Shown: positions 8,401-17,507 of the stretch, in pieces
How positions within the stretch are numbered: position 1 is the stretch's first letter
Layout of the letters: each line of letters begins with the position of its first letter
From: an uncultured Aquimarina sp.
GTDB taxonomy: Bacteria; Bacteroidota; Bacteroidia; Flavobacteriales; Flavobacteriaceae
Length of the DNA stretch: 64,000 bases
NCBI GenBank assembly: GCA_947496555.1
Contig: CANMDH010000020.1
Location: 1 to 64,000, forward strand
Direction: 5' to 3'
Notes under the pieces: model-generated
What the model was told of the DNA's origin: nothing
Databases searched by the model: none
The model's input: only the letters and a program-made list of their open reading frames with translations
Translations under genes and position numbers: made by a program

Positions 8401-11400
8401 GATTATTGGAGATTTCCCTAGGATTAGTTTTAGATTTAATTTTGAAAACCAAGAGAAAATCTTATCCGTTGAACAATGGGGAGTACAACAATGGACTTCC
8501 ATGGAAGGTGCTTTTTCACGTTGTAGTAATTTGATAATCAATGCTACCGATGCCCCAGATCTTAGTTTGGTAACCAGTATGCGATGGATGTTTGAACAAA
8601 CTACTGCTTTGGTAGATAATGGTGGTAACATGAGGAATTGGGATGTGAGCACTGTTGAAATGATGACTTCATTGTTCAGCCGCTCAAACTTTAACGAAAA
8701 TATAGATTCATGGAATGTAGCCAACGTAAAGAATTTCTCATCTATGTTCTTTAGGAATGTTCGTTTTAATCAAAATCTTAATTCCTGGAATACAGCTATG
8801 GGAGAACGTTTCGGTTCTATGTTTGATGGAGCAACTGCGTTTAACGGTACTATCTCAAATTGGGATACAGGCGAAGCAACAAGTTTTGCAAATATGTTTA
8901 GAGATGCTATTGCATTTAACCAGGATATCAGCGGATGGGATACAAAGAATTTAGGTAATATCAATAATACTTTTGAGAGAGCCACAGCTTTTGACCAAGA
9001 TTTGGGGGGTTGGGATATTAGTTCTTTGGTAGAAAATACGAATTCGATTCAGCATATGTTTAGTAATTCGGGTATGTCTACTGAGAACTATGATGCTACA
9101 TTAATAGGTTGGGCTAGATTAGATGGTGGAGAAACTAAAATTCCGGTTGGAGTAATTTTTCATGCAGAAGGAATACTGTATTGCGTAGGAGAAACTGCTA
9201 GAAATACCCTAACGAGCGCCCCGTATAATTGGACAATTACAGATGCAGGAAAAGGTTGCCCTGAGGATTTCTTTATCACCACCTGGCAAACTACCACAGC
9301 TAATGAATCGATTACCATACCGACTAAAGATTCAGGATACAATTATAGGGTAGACTGGGGAGACGGAACTATTGAAAGTGGTTTTACTGGAGATGCTACC
9401 CATCAATATGCAACCGCAGGAACGTATACTGTAAAGATCGTTGGAGATTTTCCTAGAATCAACTTTGATAATACTGGAGATAAAGACAAAATAAGATCAA
9501 TAGAGCAATGGGGAAATATACAATGGACCAGCTTTAGAGAAGCCTTTTATGGCTGTGAGAACTTGAAGTTAAATGCTGATGATATTCCAGATTTTACACA
9601 AGTTACTGAATTAACCAGTATGTTTGGAGAATGTACAAATTTTGAGGATCTTAAAGATACTATTAATTCCTGGGATATGTCTACCATAGAGTATATTCAT
9701 GGTATGTTCTATGAGTGTTCTATTTTTAACGAAGATATTAGTGGTTGGGTATTTACGAATCTTTTAAGAACTGATTCTGCTTTTGAAGAAGCTTTCGCAT
9801 TTAATCAGGATATTTCTAATTGGAATATGGCTACAGTTACAGATATGGCATATATGTTTTATAATGCTACTTCATTCAACCAACCTGTTGGTAATTGGAC
9901 CTTAGGAACTGTAGAATATATGTATGCTATGTTTTACGGAGCTACGGCGTTTAACCAGGATTTAAGTAATTGGGATTTTAGTCAGGTTCAGGATATAGAA
10001 GAGTTATTTTGGGGAGCATCCTCCTTTGACCAAGATCTATCCAGTTGGGATATTTCAAGTGTAACAAACATGAGTGAAATATTTACAGGTTCCGGAATGT
10101 CGCAAGAAAACTATGATAATACCTTAATTGGATGGACAACCGTAGAAACTGGAGAAACCCAAATTCCTGCAAATTTAACATTAGATGCCGATGCTACCTA
10201 TTGCCTAGGTGAAGCAGCAAGAAATACATTAACGAGTGCTCCTTATAATTGGACCATCAACGACGGAGGACTAGGTTGTATACCACCTGTAATTATGCTA
10301 CTAGGCGATAATCCACAAATTATAGAAAAAGGTACACCTTATATCGAGTTACGAGTAGAGGTAACCTATGGTGCTACAGTAACCATTACGGCTACATCGG
10401 TAAATACTAATCAAGTGGGTAGCTATACTGTTACCTATGACGCAGTTAATCCCGTATCTGGTATTTCTGCAGACCAAGTAACAAGAACTGTTGAGGTTGT
10501 AGATACCACAGCACCTGTAATTACTTTAACCGGTGCCAACCCACAAATCATAGAGAGAGGAGCAACCTATACTGAGTTAGATGCTACTACCGATGACGGT
10601 AGTACTGTCATTATTGATGCTTCGACAGTGAATATGGATGTAGCAGGAAGCTATGAAGTGACCTATAACGCTACGGATGCATCAGGTAACAATGCCGTTG
10701 AGGCAATTAGGACCGTAAATGTAGTGGATACTACGGCTCCTATAATTACTTTAATGGGAGACAATCCACAGACTATTGAGTTAGGGTCAGGGTATATCGA
10801 GTTAGGTGCTACCATCGATGATGGTAGCAATGTAATAATCAATACTTCCGATTTTGTAGATGCTGTAGGTAGCTATACAATACGCTACAATGCTACGGAT
10901 GCTTCAGGCAATGTAGCTACCGAAGTTACCAGAACAGTCAATGTAGTAGACACTTGTCCGCTGGTAAGTTTACCTGCCAACAATTTTGGGATTACTACCG
11001 CTAGCGAGACTTGTTTGGATAAGAATAATGGTATGATCAACATCACTACTGCTACCGAGTTAGATTACATAACGACCATTGATGGTATAGAGCATAACTT
11101 TACTTCCTCATTAGAAGTTAACAATCTGACGCCAGGTACCTACCCAGTATGTATCACAGTAGCTGGATTTAATAATTGCGAACAATGTTTTGAGGTAGTG
11201 ATCGAGGCCGCCGAGAGTCTAGAAGGTAAAACGAGCCTACAAACCGATACCTCGACCAGCAAAATGTTGGTAGAAATCGCTACCGGAACTGTACCATATA
11301 CGGTAATGATCAATAATGAAATGGTAGGAACGTATACCACCAAGAGTTTTATAGTGGATGTACAACATGGCGATGAACTTGAGGTTTCTTCAAGTTTGGC

Positions 11401-11671
11401 TTGTGAAGGGAAGCTATCTACCAAAGTGAATCTAATCAATGAAGTTAGTCTAGCTCCAAACCCAACGAGAGGTAATGTTACCCTTAGTCTTCCAGATAGT
11501 AAACTACAAACGATCGATGTATCGATTTATAATGGACTGGGTGTTGAGGTTTCTTCAAAAGAGTATACGATTACTTCAGGACAAGTGATGTTACCTATGC
11601 AAACCTTACCACAAGGAGTGTATTTTGTAAGACTTGAAGCAGGAGCCACTTTTAAAATTGTAAAACAATAA
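5477..11671 (+). CDS. giant BspA-like repeat surface protein, T9SS cargo
   Basis: A 2064-aa secreted protein with signal peptide (FYIALFFMVSFVNLSNAQ). Five units of about 290-345 residues begin near residues 24, 312, 603, 918 and 1264. Each has a PKD-like strand block (FITTW, VDWGDG, YATAGTYT), then DUF285/BspA-type leucine-rich repeats (NISNMFEGCTVFNENIGDWD style), then a CLGE.ARN.LT..P.NW closing motif. Three DUF5011-like Ig domains follow (about 1603-1826; VITLTGANPQII, ATDASGN), then a SprB-like domain and a T9SS type A sorting domain over the last ~75 residues (APNPTRGNVTLSLP to VYFVRLEAG). Likely role: adhesion or binding at the cell surface. A lipoprotein gene follows after 10 nt. Confidence 0.9.
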   Translation: MKHFYIALFFMVSFVNLSNAQNEFITTWQTTTANERITIPTIGSGYNYTVDWGDGTIETGRTGDASHEYATAGTQTIKISGDFPRIHFNNNADTDKILTVEQWGTIAWESMENAFEGCANLKLNADDVPNLSEINSTINMFKDCTNFEDLKDKIGDWNMVTSTNISNMFEGCTVFNENIGDWDTSGVFFMDATFASATSFNQDISNWDTKNIAFFRNTFNGATAFDQNLGNWNLSGVQFFMTDMLLNSGISQANYDATLIGWARLDADETKIPNNVRFSTNATYCLGKEARDILTGAPNNWTITDGGTTCAATDFFITTWSIASNNEEIALPIVDTGLDFTVDWGDGIITNETEEAYHTYANAGTYTIRISGNFNQIRFNGNADSRKIQTIEQWGSNKWTSMESAFKGCGSLEINATDAPDLSDATSMESMFEDGSCIDNGGNIGNWNVSTISSMNSMFRNAFMNENINTWNVSSVKSIDHMFQACEDFNYPLDQWVTTNLESAIETFADAKSFDQSLGDWDISNVSDFTDIFTNGTGMSDQNYDATLIGWATLESGESLSLNVSFGAGNLKFCLGESARNLLTSSTYNWSITDGGFGCDFTNAFITTWQTTTANESITIPTTGSGYNYAVDWGDGIIESGFTGDATHQYATAGIYTIKINGDFPRINFNNTGDKDKIRSIEQWGTQPWISMANAFRGCTNLKLNADDAPDLTLVTSLYRTFLGCTNLEDLKNNIGTWNLENITTISSLFEDTSFNENINGWNVSKVEDFSSMFKNNTVFNQPLNNWNTEKANDLTNMFDGATAFNQPIGMWNLALAQYFDFMFLNAATFDQNLAAWDISNTSRDSMDGMLTGSAMSQTNYDATLIGWATLETGETRIPTEVKLDASTFYCLGETARNTLTSAPYNWTINDAGKGCPEDFFITTWQTTAANESITIPTTGSGYDYTVDWGDGMVESGFTGDATHQYVTAGIYTVRIIGDFPRISFRFNFENQEKILSVEQWGVQQWTSMEGAFSRCSNLIINATDAPDLSLVTSMRWMFEQTTALVDNGGNMRNWDVSTVEMMTSLFSRSNFNENIDSWNVANVKNFSSMFFRNVRFNQNLNSWNTAMGERFGSMFDGATAFNGTISNWDTGEATSFANMFRDAIAFNQDISGWDTKNLGNINNTFERATAFDQDLGGWDISSLVENTNSIQHMFSNSGMSTENYDATLIGWARLDGGETKIPVGVIFHAEGILYCVGETARNTLTSAPYNWTITDAGKGCPEDFFITTWQTTTANESITIPTKDSGYNYRVDWGDGTIESGFTGDATHQYATAGTYTVKIVGDFPRINFDNTGDKDKIRSIEQWGNIQWTSFREAFYGCENLKLNADDIPDFTQVTELTSMFGECTNFEDLKDTINSWDMSTIEYIHGMFYECSIFNEDISGWVFTNLLRTDSAFEEAFAFNQDISNWNMATVTDMAYMFYNATSFNQPVGNWTLGTVEYMYAMFYGATAFNQDLSNWDFSQVQDIEELFWGASSFDQDLSSWDISSVTNMSEIFTGSGMSQENYDNTLIGWTTVETGETQIPANLTLDADATYCLGEAARNTLTSAPYNWTINDGGLGCIPPVIMLLGDNPQIIEKGTPYIELRVEVTYGATVTITATSVNTNQVGSYTVTYDAVNPVSGISADQVTRTVEVVDTTAPVITLTGANPQIIERGATYTELDATTDDGSTVIIDASTVNMDVAGSYEVTYNATDASGNNAVEAIRTVNVVDTTAPIITLMGDNPQTIELGSGYIELGATIDDGSNVIINTSDFVDAVGSYTIRYNATDASGNVATEVTRTVNVVDTCPLVSLPANNFGITTASETCLDKNNGMINITTATELDYITTIDGIEHNFTSSLEVNNLTPGTYPVCITVAGFNNCEQCFEVVIEAAESLEGKTSLQTDTSTSKMLVEIATGTVPYTVMINNEMVGTYTTKSFIVDVQHGDELEVSSSLACEGKLSTKVNLINEVSLAPNPTRGNVTLSLPDSKLQTIDVSIYNGLGVEVSSKEYTITSGQVMLPMQTLPQGVYFVRLEAGATFKIVKQ

Positions 11672-11681
11672 AACGAGAACA

Positions 11682-12380
11682 ATGACGAAAAGTATAAAGA
11701 TATATATCGCTTTATTGAGCACAGCACTAGTACTATCTTGTAGTGGCGATGATGATGGTGGTCCGCAGATAGATCTTTCGAATGCCGATCCTACGATCCC
11801 AAGTTTGATATTTCCAACTAATAATTTAACGTGTACCAATATAGATTTAACATTTTCATGGAATGCTGCTACCGATAGTGATGGGGATACGATTAGTTAT
11901 GTGATCGACATTTCGACAGATAGTAGTTTTGATACGATCGCCTTTACGGTAACCACGACGCAACTTAACAGGACATTCAACCTAGACAAGGGAGTAACCT
12001 ATTTTTGGCGTGTAAAGGCCAGGGACAATAAAGGGAATGAGAGTGATTATTCGGCCACCCAATCGTTTTTCACCGAGCCAGATGCAGCTGTAAATACACT
12101 GCCTAATGCTCCAGAAGTAGTAAGCCCAGAGATTGGATCTCGAGTATCGGAAACAACAATTACTTTAAATTGGAATGCGAGCGATGCTGATGGAGATACA
12201 CTAGTGTATGATGTGTATTTTGGAGATACAGATTCCCCAGCATTGGTAGCCGAAGCTATTGACGTATCTACATTGGATGTATCGGTATCCTCAGGTACTA
12301 CCTATTACTGGAGAGTAGTAGCCAAAGATCCAAACCAAAGTGCCACCCTGGGACAGCTTTGGAGTTTTAGAACAGAATAG
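11682..12380 (+). CDS. lipoprotein with two fibronectin III-like domains
   Basis: A 232-aa lipoprotein: signal ends LSTALVLSCSGDDDGG, where Cys at about residue 20 is followed by an acidic stretch of the type linked to surface export in Bacteroidetes. Two FnIII-like domains at about residues 38-131 and 140-231 each carry a F.WNA.D.DGD and a TYYWRV type strand. No catalytic residues are evident. It starts 10 nt after the giant surface protein and is almost certainly co-transcribed, so it may anchor or bind the same ligand. Confidence 0.8.
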   Translation: MTKSIKIYIALLSTALVLSCSGDDDGGPQIDLSNADPTIPSLIFPTNNLTCTNIDLTFSWNAATDSDGDTISYVIDISTDSSFDTIAFTVTTTQLNRTFNLDKGVTYFWRVKARDNKGNESDYSATQSFFTEPDAAVNTLPNAPEVVSPEIGSRVSETTITLNWNASDADGDTLVYDVYFGDTDSPALVAEAIDVSTLDVSVSSGTTYYWRVVAKDPNQSATLGQLWSFRTE

Positions 12381-12401
12381 CAACCACTCAACCTGGCAAG
12401 C

Positions 12402-12466
12402 GATTACGGAGGTAAGGGGCCGTAATCTGCTTTTTGTATAAGCCACTCAATACTATTGGGTGGTTT
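12402..12466 (+). terminator. tandem terminator hairpins
   Basis: GATTACGG at 12402-12409 pairs with CCGTAATC at 12420-12427 and is followed by TGCTTTTTG. A second hairpin, CCACTCAAT/ATTGGGTGG at 12443-12463, is followed by TTT. They lie between the convergent lipoprotein and transporter genes. Confidence 0.7.
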
Positions 12467-12468
12467 AT

Positions 12469-13920
12469 CTAAAACCCTTTAGGGAAACCTGTAATTTCTA
12501 TGTCCCATACCAATGGTAGTATATAATAAATTAATACAGTAGCTACCAAAATAGAAATGATATTCATCCAGAATCCTGCCTTCATCATTTTGGGTATGGT
12601 AAGTAAACCCGAACCAAAAACAACTGCGTTGGGTGGAGTAGCTACGGGTAGCATAAAAGCACAAGACGCTGCAATTGTGGCTGCGATCATCAAGAAATAG
12701 GGATGTACATCTATGGATAATGCAAGGGCAGCCAGTACAGGCATCAACATGGCCGCTGTAGCGACATTAGAAGTGATCTCGGTCAAAAAGTTGACAACCG
12801 CAATAATTGCCAAAATCAATAATATCGCAGGAAGAACTTTGAACAGCGTTAATTGACTACCGATCCATTGCGCAAGGCCAGAAACTTTGAATCCTTCGGC
12901 CAGGGCGAGTCCTCCTCCAAACAATAATAAAATTCCCCAAGGGATGGTTTCTGCGGTTTGCCAATTGATAATGCCTATTTTTCGTTTTTCTCCCGAAGGA
13001 AGAATAAATAAAGAAATGGCTCCGGCAATGGCTATTAAGGTGTCATTAATACCCGGAACAATCTTTTTTAATAAAAAAGAGCTAGTGATCCAGCATAAAG
13101 CAACGACAATAAAAACGAGTAATACAGATTTTTCTTTGTATGAGATTTTACCGAGTGCTTCTAATTGTTCTTTGATCGCTTTTTTACCTCCAGGAATTCC
13201 TTCTACGGTAACGGGAAATACCACTTTTGTTAAGTAAATCCAGCCTATAATTAACATTATAATAGAGAAGGGGAGGCCCAACATCATCCATTGTGTAAAT
13301 GAAATGGTTCGACCATAGAGCTCTTCAACGATACCCACAAAAATAACATTGGTTGGTGTTCCGATAATCGTTGCGATCCCACCAACAGAGCATCCATAAG
13401 CAATGGCAAGCATCAGGGATCGACCCATACTTTTTTTCATGTCTCCTTCGACCTTAATCTGAGAAATAACGGCAAGTCCTATAGGAAGCATCATCACGGC
13501 TGTAGCGGTATTAGAAATCCACATGCTTAAAAAAGCCGTTGCAATCATAAAACCAAGAATTACTTTATTCCAGTTGCTACCAATTTGATAAATGATATTA
13601 AGCGCTATCCTTTTATGAAGATTGGTTTTTTCTATAGCGACCGCCAGGATAAATCCACCCAAAAATAAAAAGATCATTTGGTTGGCAAAAGCACCAGAGA
13701 CAACTTTTACAGTCATTACTCCTGTTACGGGAAAAAGGACAAAGGGCAATAAGGCTGTCGCCGATATAGGAATCGCTTCGGTAATCCACCAAATAGCAAT
13801 CCAGGTGCCAATTGCAAAAGTGGCAACCCCCTCTTGAGATAACCCTTCGGCATTAAAAAAGAATAGGATAAGCAAGAACAAAATAGGCCCCGTAAAAAGC
13901 CCAATAGTCTTTATCTTCAT
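12469..13920 (-). CDS. DASS/SLC13-family anion:sodium symporter
   Basis: A 483-aa polytopic inner-membrane protein of the divalent anion:Na+ symporter (DASS, CitT/SLC13) family. It has the paired family motifs SNTATAVMMLPI (about residue 143) and TSNVATAAMLMPV (about residue 388), plus about a dozen hydrophobic helices. Length is normal for the family. Likely substrates are di- or tricarboxylates, sulfate or similar anions; the sequence alone does not say which. It is a single gene, convergent with the surface-protein operon. It adjoins the uronate locus, but no LacI-type operator lies before it, so membership of that regulon is not supported. Confidence 0.88.
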   Translation of the reverse strand: MKIKTIGLFTGPILFLLILFFFNAEGLSQEGVATFAIGTWIAIWWITEAIPISATALLPFVLFPVTGVMTVKVVSGAFANQMIFLFLGGFILAVAIEKTNLHKRIALNIIYQIGSNWNKVILGFMIATAFLSMWISNTATAVMMLPIGLAVISQIKVEGDMKKSMGRSLMLAIAYGCSVGGIATIIGTPTNVIFVGIVEELYGRTISFTQWMMLGLPFSIIMLIIGWIYLTKVVFPVTVEGIPGGKKAIKEQLEALGKISYKEKSVLLVFIVVALCWITSSFLLKKIVPGINDTLIAIAGAISLFILPSGEKRKIGIINWQTAETIPWGILLLFGGGLALAEGFKVSGLAQWIGSQLTLFKVLPAILLILAIIAVVNFLTEITSNVATAAMLMPVLAALALSIDVHPYFLMIAATIAASCAFMLPVATPPNAVVFGSGLLTIPKMMKAGFWMNIISILVATVLIYYILPLVWDIEITGFPKGF

Positions 13921-14042
13921 GTAGTATACGTTTTTTAGATCTTTATTTTTCTGAACAGATTTTGTGAATTTACTTTAAATATTCGGATCTGTTTTAAAAA
14001 GACGTGACCAAATAAATAGTTTGTTTATTACAGATACCAAAT

Positions 14043-14081
14043 AAAAAACGGCTCTTTATGAGAACTAAAAGAACCGTTTTT
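14043..14081 (-). terminator. terminator after TonB-dependent receptor 1
   Basis: AAAAACGG..TCTTT pairs with AAAGA.CCGTTTTT around a loop. On the minus strand the hairpin lies 32 nt beyond the receptor stop and ends in a T-run. Confidence 0.75.
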
Positions 14082-14112
14082 CGACTTAATTAACTCAATT
14101 ATAAAAATCTAC

Positions 14113-16986
14113 TTAGAAGGTATATGAAACTCCAAAGGTAGATCTAAACCCATAGTAGCTTAGATCTCGGATTCTACTTTCATTCCCTAAATATAATTTT
14201 TCGGGAGCATCGGTTATATTGTTGATCTCAGCATAGATTCTCCATCGATCTTTGAAGGTATAGGAAGCATTAGCATCCAATTGTAATCGTTCAGCTCTTA
14301 TTACATCTCTGTCTCCTGGTTCAAACTCATCGGCACCGATACTATTTACACGCTCATCCTGATAGTTGGCACTAAATCGGGCAGAAAACCCTCCAGAATC
14401 AAAGGTCAACGAAGCATTCCCGGTATGAGGTGATTGCCCTGGTAACTGACGCCCACTTACCCCATCAATAGTAGCATCACTATCAGCATATGTATAATTA
14501 AGATAGATACCAAATTTACGGAAGAATCCAGGAAGAAACTTGAAATTGGACTGTATGTTTATTTCGACTCCGATTACCTCGGCATCATCTCCATTATCTG
14601 GTAGAGTAACATCTACTTCATCACCTGGATTTAACAACGCAAGTACTTGATCTCCTCCTATAAAATCAAAATCATCCACTCCAGCAACCAAATTAAGCTC
14701 TCGTACTATACGAAAATCTTGAACTCTTTTATAAAACACTCCTCCGGATAAAATACCCACAGTACCCAAATATCGCTCAAATAAGATATCAAAATTATCA
14801 GCCGAAGGTGGTTTAAAATCAGGATTTCCTACGTCTACTTCATCTAAGTCATCATTAATATTAACAGCTGGAATAATATCACTAAAATTAGGCCGGGCAT
14901 ATCCCTGAGTATAGGCTGCTCTTATATTGGTAAGATCGTTCAACTCATATTTTAACTGGATATTAGGTAATAAAAAGTCATATGAATTTCCACCACTTAT
15001 CGGAGATGATGAAAACTCTCCTGTGTCCGGATCTTCTTCTAGTAATATGTTGGCGTTATAACTAACATCTACGGTTTCATATCTTGCTCCTGCCAGGATA
15101 TTAAATTTTCCTGCTCTAAGTTTAGCCATAAAATAACCGGCATTTGTGGTTTCTTCTGCCTGCTGAAAAAAGTTATCCTCTTCTCTACGACTATTATTCA
15201 AAGCATTATCATCTACCTCAAAGAATCCTGGATTAGCAGAAAAATAGTTTCTTAATGCACTAGGATCAATAGCAGCTCCAAAGTTATAATTACCATCTAG
15301 CAAACCATCTCTTACCAAATTAGGATTATTGAATTGAGAAAGATCTACGTCAGGGCCGGTATAACTCTGGAAATTGAAATCTGCATCCTGATCTCGTGTA
15401 TTCACTCTATTTTTATAACCTCCTTTAAGGGTTAGAATAGAATTATTAATCGCAATGGGTTGCTCTAAATCTATTCTTGTAGTAGTTGCCGTACTTTTTA
15501 CATTGGTGTTATACAACCTGAAATTTCTTAAATCGTCAAATAAAGCAATATCTAATTGATCCCCTGGTTGACCACCCACAGGGAAGATCTGAGGGAAATC
15601 GGTGTCACTTCCTTGTAGTTGTAAATCAACACCATCTCCATTGGCTCTAAATTCTCCTCTGATCCCATCTTCATCGCGTTGCCCGGTAGAGTATGCAAAA
15701 GCAGGCAGGATTTTAAAGTTTCCTATTTTAAATTGTGCATCAGCATTCAAACTGATGGTATAACGATCCACTACTCGATCTCTATGCCTTTTTCTTATTC
15801 TGGATCCGGTACTGAGCTCGGGGTTATCATCACTTATACCTCGTCGGAATTCAAAAACCGTTCTTTCACGAAGTTCGTCTTCATCCAAATGGCTATAAAA
15901 AGTTTTTAATACTATAAAATTATCGCGATCAAATTGGTAATCAGATGTCAATGTCCATCCAACACGAGTACGGGTTGTTGTTAGTGGTCTTAGGGTAAGA
16001 TCACTTAGGTAGAACTGATCACCGTTACCAAAATCATCATCTCTCCATCGTCCCTCAATACGGTCTTCACCACTATTGGTACGGTAAAATGATGCGCTCC
16101 CAAGTAAACCAAAAGCTCCGTTAGGATTATTGTCGTTTTTGGCAAAACGTTGATTAAGGTTAAGTCTACCTGTAAAGTTAACATCTTCTGTAAGATTGTT
16201 ATAACCGCCACCAGCTTCTGCTTTAACAGAAAGTGTAGTACGTTTTGCCTTGGGAGATGACAGGTTTACTGAGCCTCCGATCGCATCACCATCCATATCT
16301 GGGGTTACCGATTTGGTTACTTCAATCTGACTGAGCTGGTCTGCTGCAAATTGATACAACCCAGATGTACGATCACCCCCGGTACCAGTGTTCTGTAATT
16401 GTTCTCCGTTGATTGTTACCGTAGTATAGTTACGAGGAGTACCCCGTATTGAGATTCCATCACCTTCTCCTTGGTCCAAATCAATGTTCACCCCTGGTAC
16501 TCTTTGTAAGGCGTCTGCCACATTTAAATCTGGAAAACGGCTAATCAAGTCTGTTGAGATGATATTTTTTATGTTATCTGCCGAACGCTGAATATTTAAT
16601 GCTCGTCTCTGACCTTCAATATTGGCAGAGATAACAACTTCGTCTAATCCAAAAGTAGACTCTTGCAACATTATAGTTATATTAGATGGGTCACTATAAT
16701 CGGATACATTAACCTCTCTTGTTTCAAAACCCAGATAGGTTATTACAAGAGTTGCCGATGAAGGGTTATCGTATACTAAGTTAAACTTACCATCAAAATC
16801 GGTACTTGCACCGATCGAAGTTCCTTTGATAACAACTTCTGCACCAGGAAGCCCTAAGTTATTCACGTTTTCCATTACGGTTCCTGAGATGGTTTGACTT
16901 TGGGCAAAACCTCCGTAAAAACAAAGTAGGAGGGTTATTGCGACCAAAAAGAAACTCTTTTTTGATTTCTGTATAGTTTTTTTCAT
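14113..16986 (-). CDS. TonB-dependent receptor 1 (non-SusC type)
   Basis: A 957-aa outer-membrane receptor. Signal peptide (FFLVAITLLLCFYGGFAQ), a CarboxypepD_reg-like domain at about residues 32-115 (SGTVMENVNNLGLPGAEVVI), then a plug with FPDLNVADALQRVPGVNID and SIRGTPRNYTTVTINGEQ, and a long barrel ending SYYGFRSTFGVSYTF. The plug pattern resembles the TIGR01782-like receptor group rather than SusC, and no SusD gene is adjacent. Its paralogue is at 23150-26014. Two LacI-type operators lie upstream, one within a predicted promoter. Probable role: energised uptake of uronate-containing oligosaccharides. Confidence 0.9.
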   Translation of the reverse strand: MKKTIQKSKKSFFLVAITLLLCFYGGFAQSQTISGTVMENVNNLGLPGAEVVIKGTSIGASTDFDGKFNLVYDNPSSATLVITYLGFETREVNVSDYSDPSNITIMLQESTFGLDEVVISANIEGQRRALNIQRSADNIKNIISTDLISRFPDLNVADALQRVPGVNIDLDQGEGDGISIRGTPRNYTTVTINGEQLQNTGTGGDRTSGLYQFAADQLSQIEVTKSVTPDMDGDAIGGSVNLSSPKAKRTTLSVKAEAGGGYNNLTEDVNFTGRLNLNQRFAKNDNNPNGAFGLLGSASFYRTNSGEDRIEGRWRDDDFGNGDQFYLSDLTLRPLTTTRTRVGWTLTSDYQFDRDNFIVLKTFYSHLDEDELRERTVFEFRRGISDDNPELSTGSRIRKRHRDRVVDRYTISLNADAQFKIGNFKILPAFAYSTGQRDEDGIRGEFRANGDGVDLQLQGSDTDFPQIFPVGGQPGDQLDIALFDDLRNFRLYNTNVKSTATTTRIDLEQPIAINNSILTLKGGYKNRVNTRDQDADFNFQSYTGPDVDLSQFNNPNLVRDGLLDGNYNFGAAIDPSALRNYFSANPGFFEVDDNALNNSRREEDNFFQQAEETTNAGYFMAKLRAGKFNILAGARYETVDVSYNANILLEEDPDTGEFSSSPISGGNSYDFLLPNIQLKYELNDLTNIRAAYTQGYARPNFSDIIPAVNINDDLDEVDVGNPDFKPPSADNFDILFERYLGTVGILSGGVFYKRVQDFRIVRELNLVAGVDDFDFIGGDQVLALLNPGDEVDVTLPDNGDDAEVIGVEINIQSNFKFLPGFFRKFGIYLNYTYADSDATIDGVSGRQLPGQSPHTGNASLTFDSGGFSARFSANYQDERVNSIGADEFEPGDRDVIRAERLQLDANASYTFKDRWRIYAEINNITDAPEKLYLGNESRIRDLSYYGFRSTFGVSYTF

Positions 16987-17100
16987 AAATATTTGGTTTT
17001 GATTATTTTGAATTGTCGTTCATCAGTTTTTGATAGTAGTCATTTATGCGTATTGAAATTAATCTATCATTAACTATGGTATTCTTTTTGTGTTTTGTTA

Positions 17101-17130
17101 CAACATTAGTGCAATCGATTGCATAACAAA
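17101..17130 (-). promoter_or_regulatory. candidate promoter of receptor 1 with operator in the spacer
   Basis: On the minus strand TTTG (17127-17130) and TAATGTTG (17101-17108; one mismatch to TAnnTTTG) are separated by 18 bp, within the Bacteroidetes -33/-7 spacing. The operator at 17110-17123 fills the spacer, so a bound LacI protein would block RNA polymerase. Confidence 0.5.
17110..17123. promoter_or_regulatory. LacI-type operator (receptor 1, proximal)
   Basis: TGCAATCGATTGCA, a perfect palindrome with the central CG typical of LacI/CcpA-family operators. Same site as upstream of the other units of this locus. Confidence 0.85.
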
Positions 17131-17227
17131 TTTTAAAATTACAGCTATTAGAGGGCTATTTATCAAGAGAATATAGACCTTAAGATGATAATCTTAAAAT
17201 AAGCGGGGTTCGATTCTGTGAAATATG

Positions 17228-17241
17228 GACAATCGATTGCA
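17228..17241. promoter_or_regulatory. LacI-type operator (receptor 1, distal)
   Basis: GACAATCGATTGCA, 12 of 14 positions to the locus consensus, centred 118 bp from the proximal site. The spacing would allow looping by a tetramer, though this is inference. Confidence 0.7.
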
Positions 17242-17507
17242 CAATATGGAGTTTTATTTAAATTTTACTTATGAATTACAATAAATACTAAACTGTATGC
17301 CTAAATAACAAAAAAAACAGGAATTATTTGATATAATACTTATTAAAACGTTAATTTTTGCGAAAAAATTAATAAAACTGTATTTTCGGATGTGAAATAA
17401 TCAGTAAAAAGCAATTTTTGATCAGAAAAACACAAAAAAAGAGGGTTAACCCACACAAAAATATGAATTAAATACTTCCAAAATTCGAATTTTTCCTACA
17501 GATTTGA

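Larger units (their letters stand above)
16987..17507. other. 521-bp regulatory intergenic region, no gene
   Basis: No ORF of note. The region holds two LacI-type operators and a candidate Bacteroidetes promoter for TonB-dependent receptor 1, described separately. The remainder (17250-17507) is AT-rich 3' sequence behind the enolase-superfamily gene, with no clear terminator. Confidence 0.7.

Noticed and set aside
5477-10290. Regularly repeated sequence resembling an array
   Set aside because: The repeats are protein-coding BspA/PKD units of several hundred bases, not short identical repeats with spacers; no CRISPR array was seen in the window.
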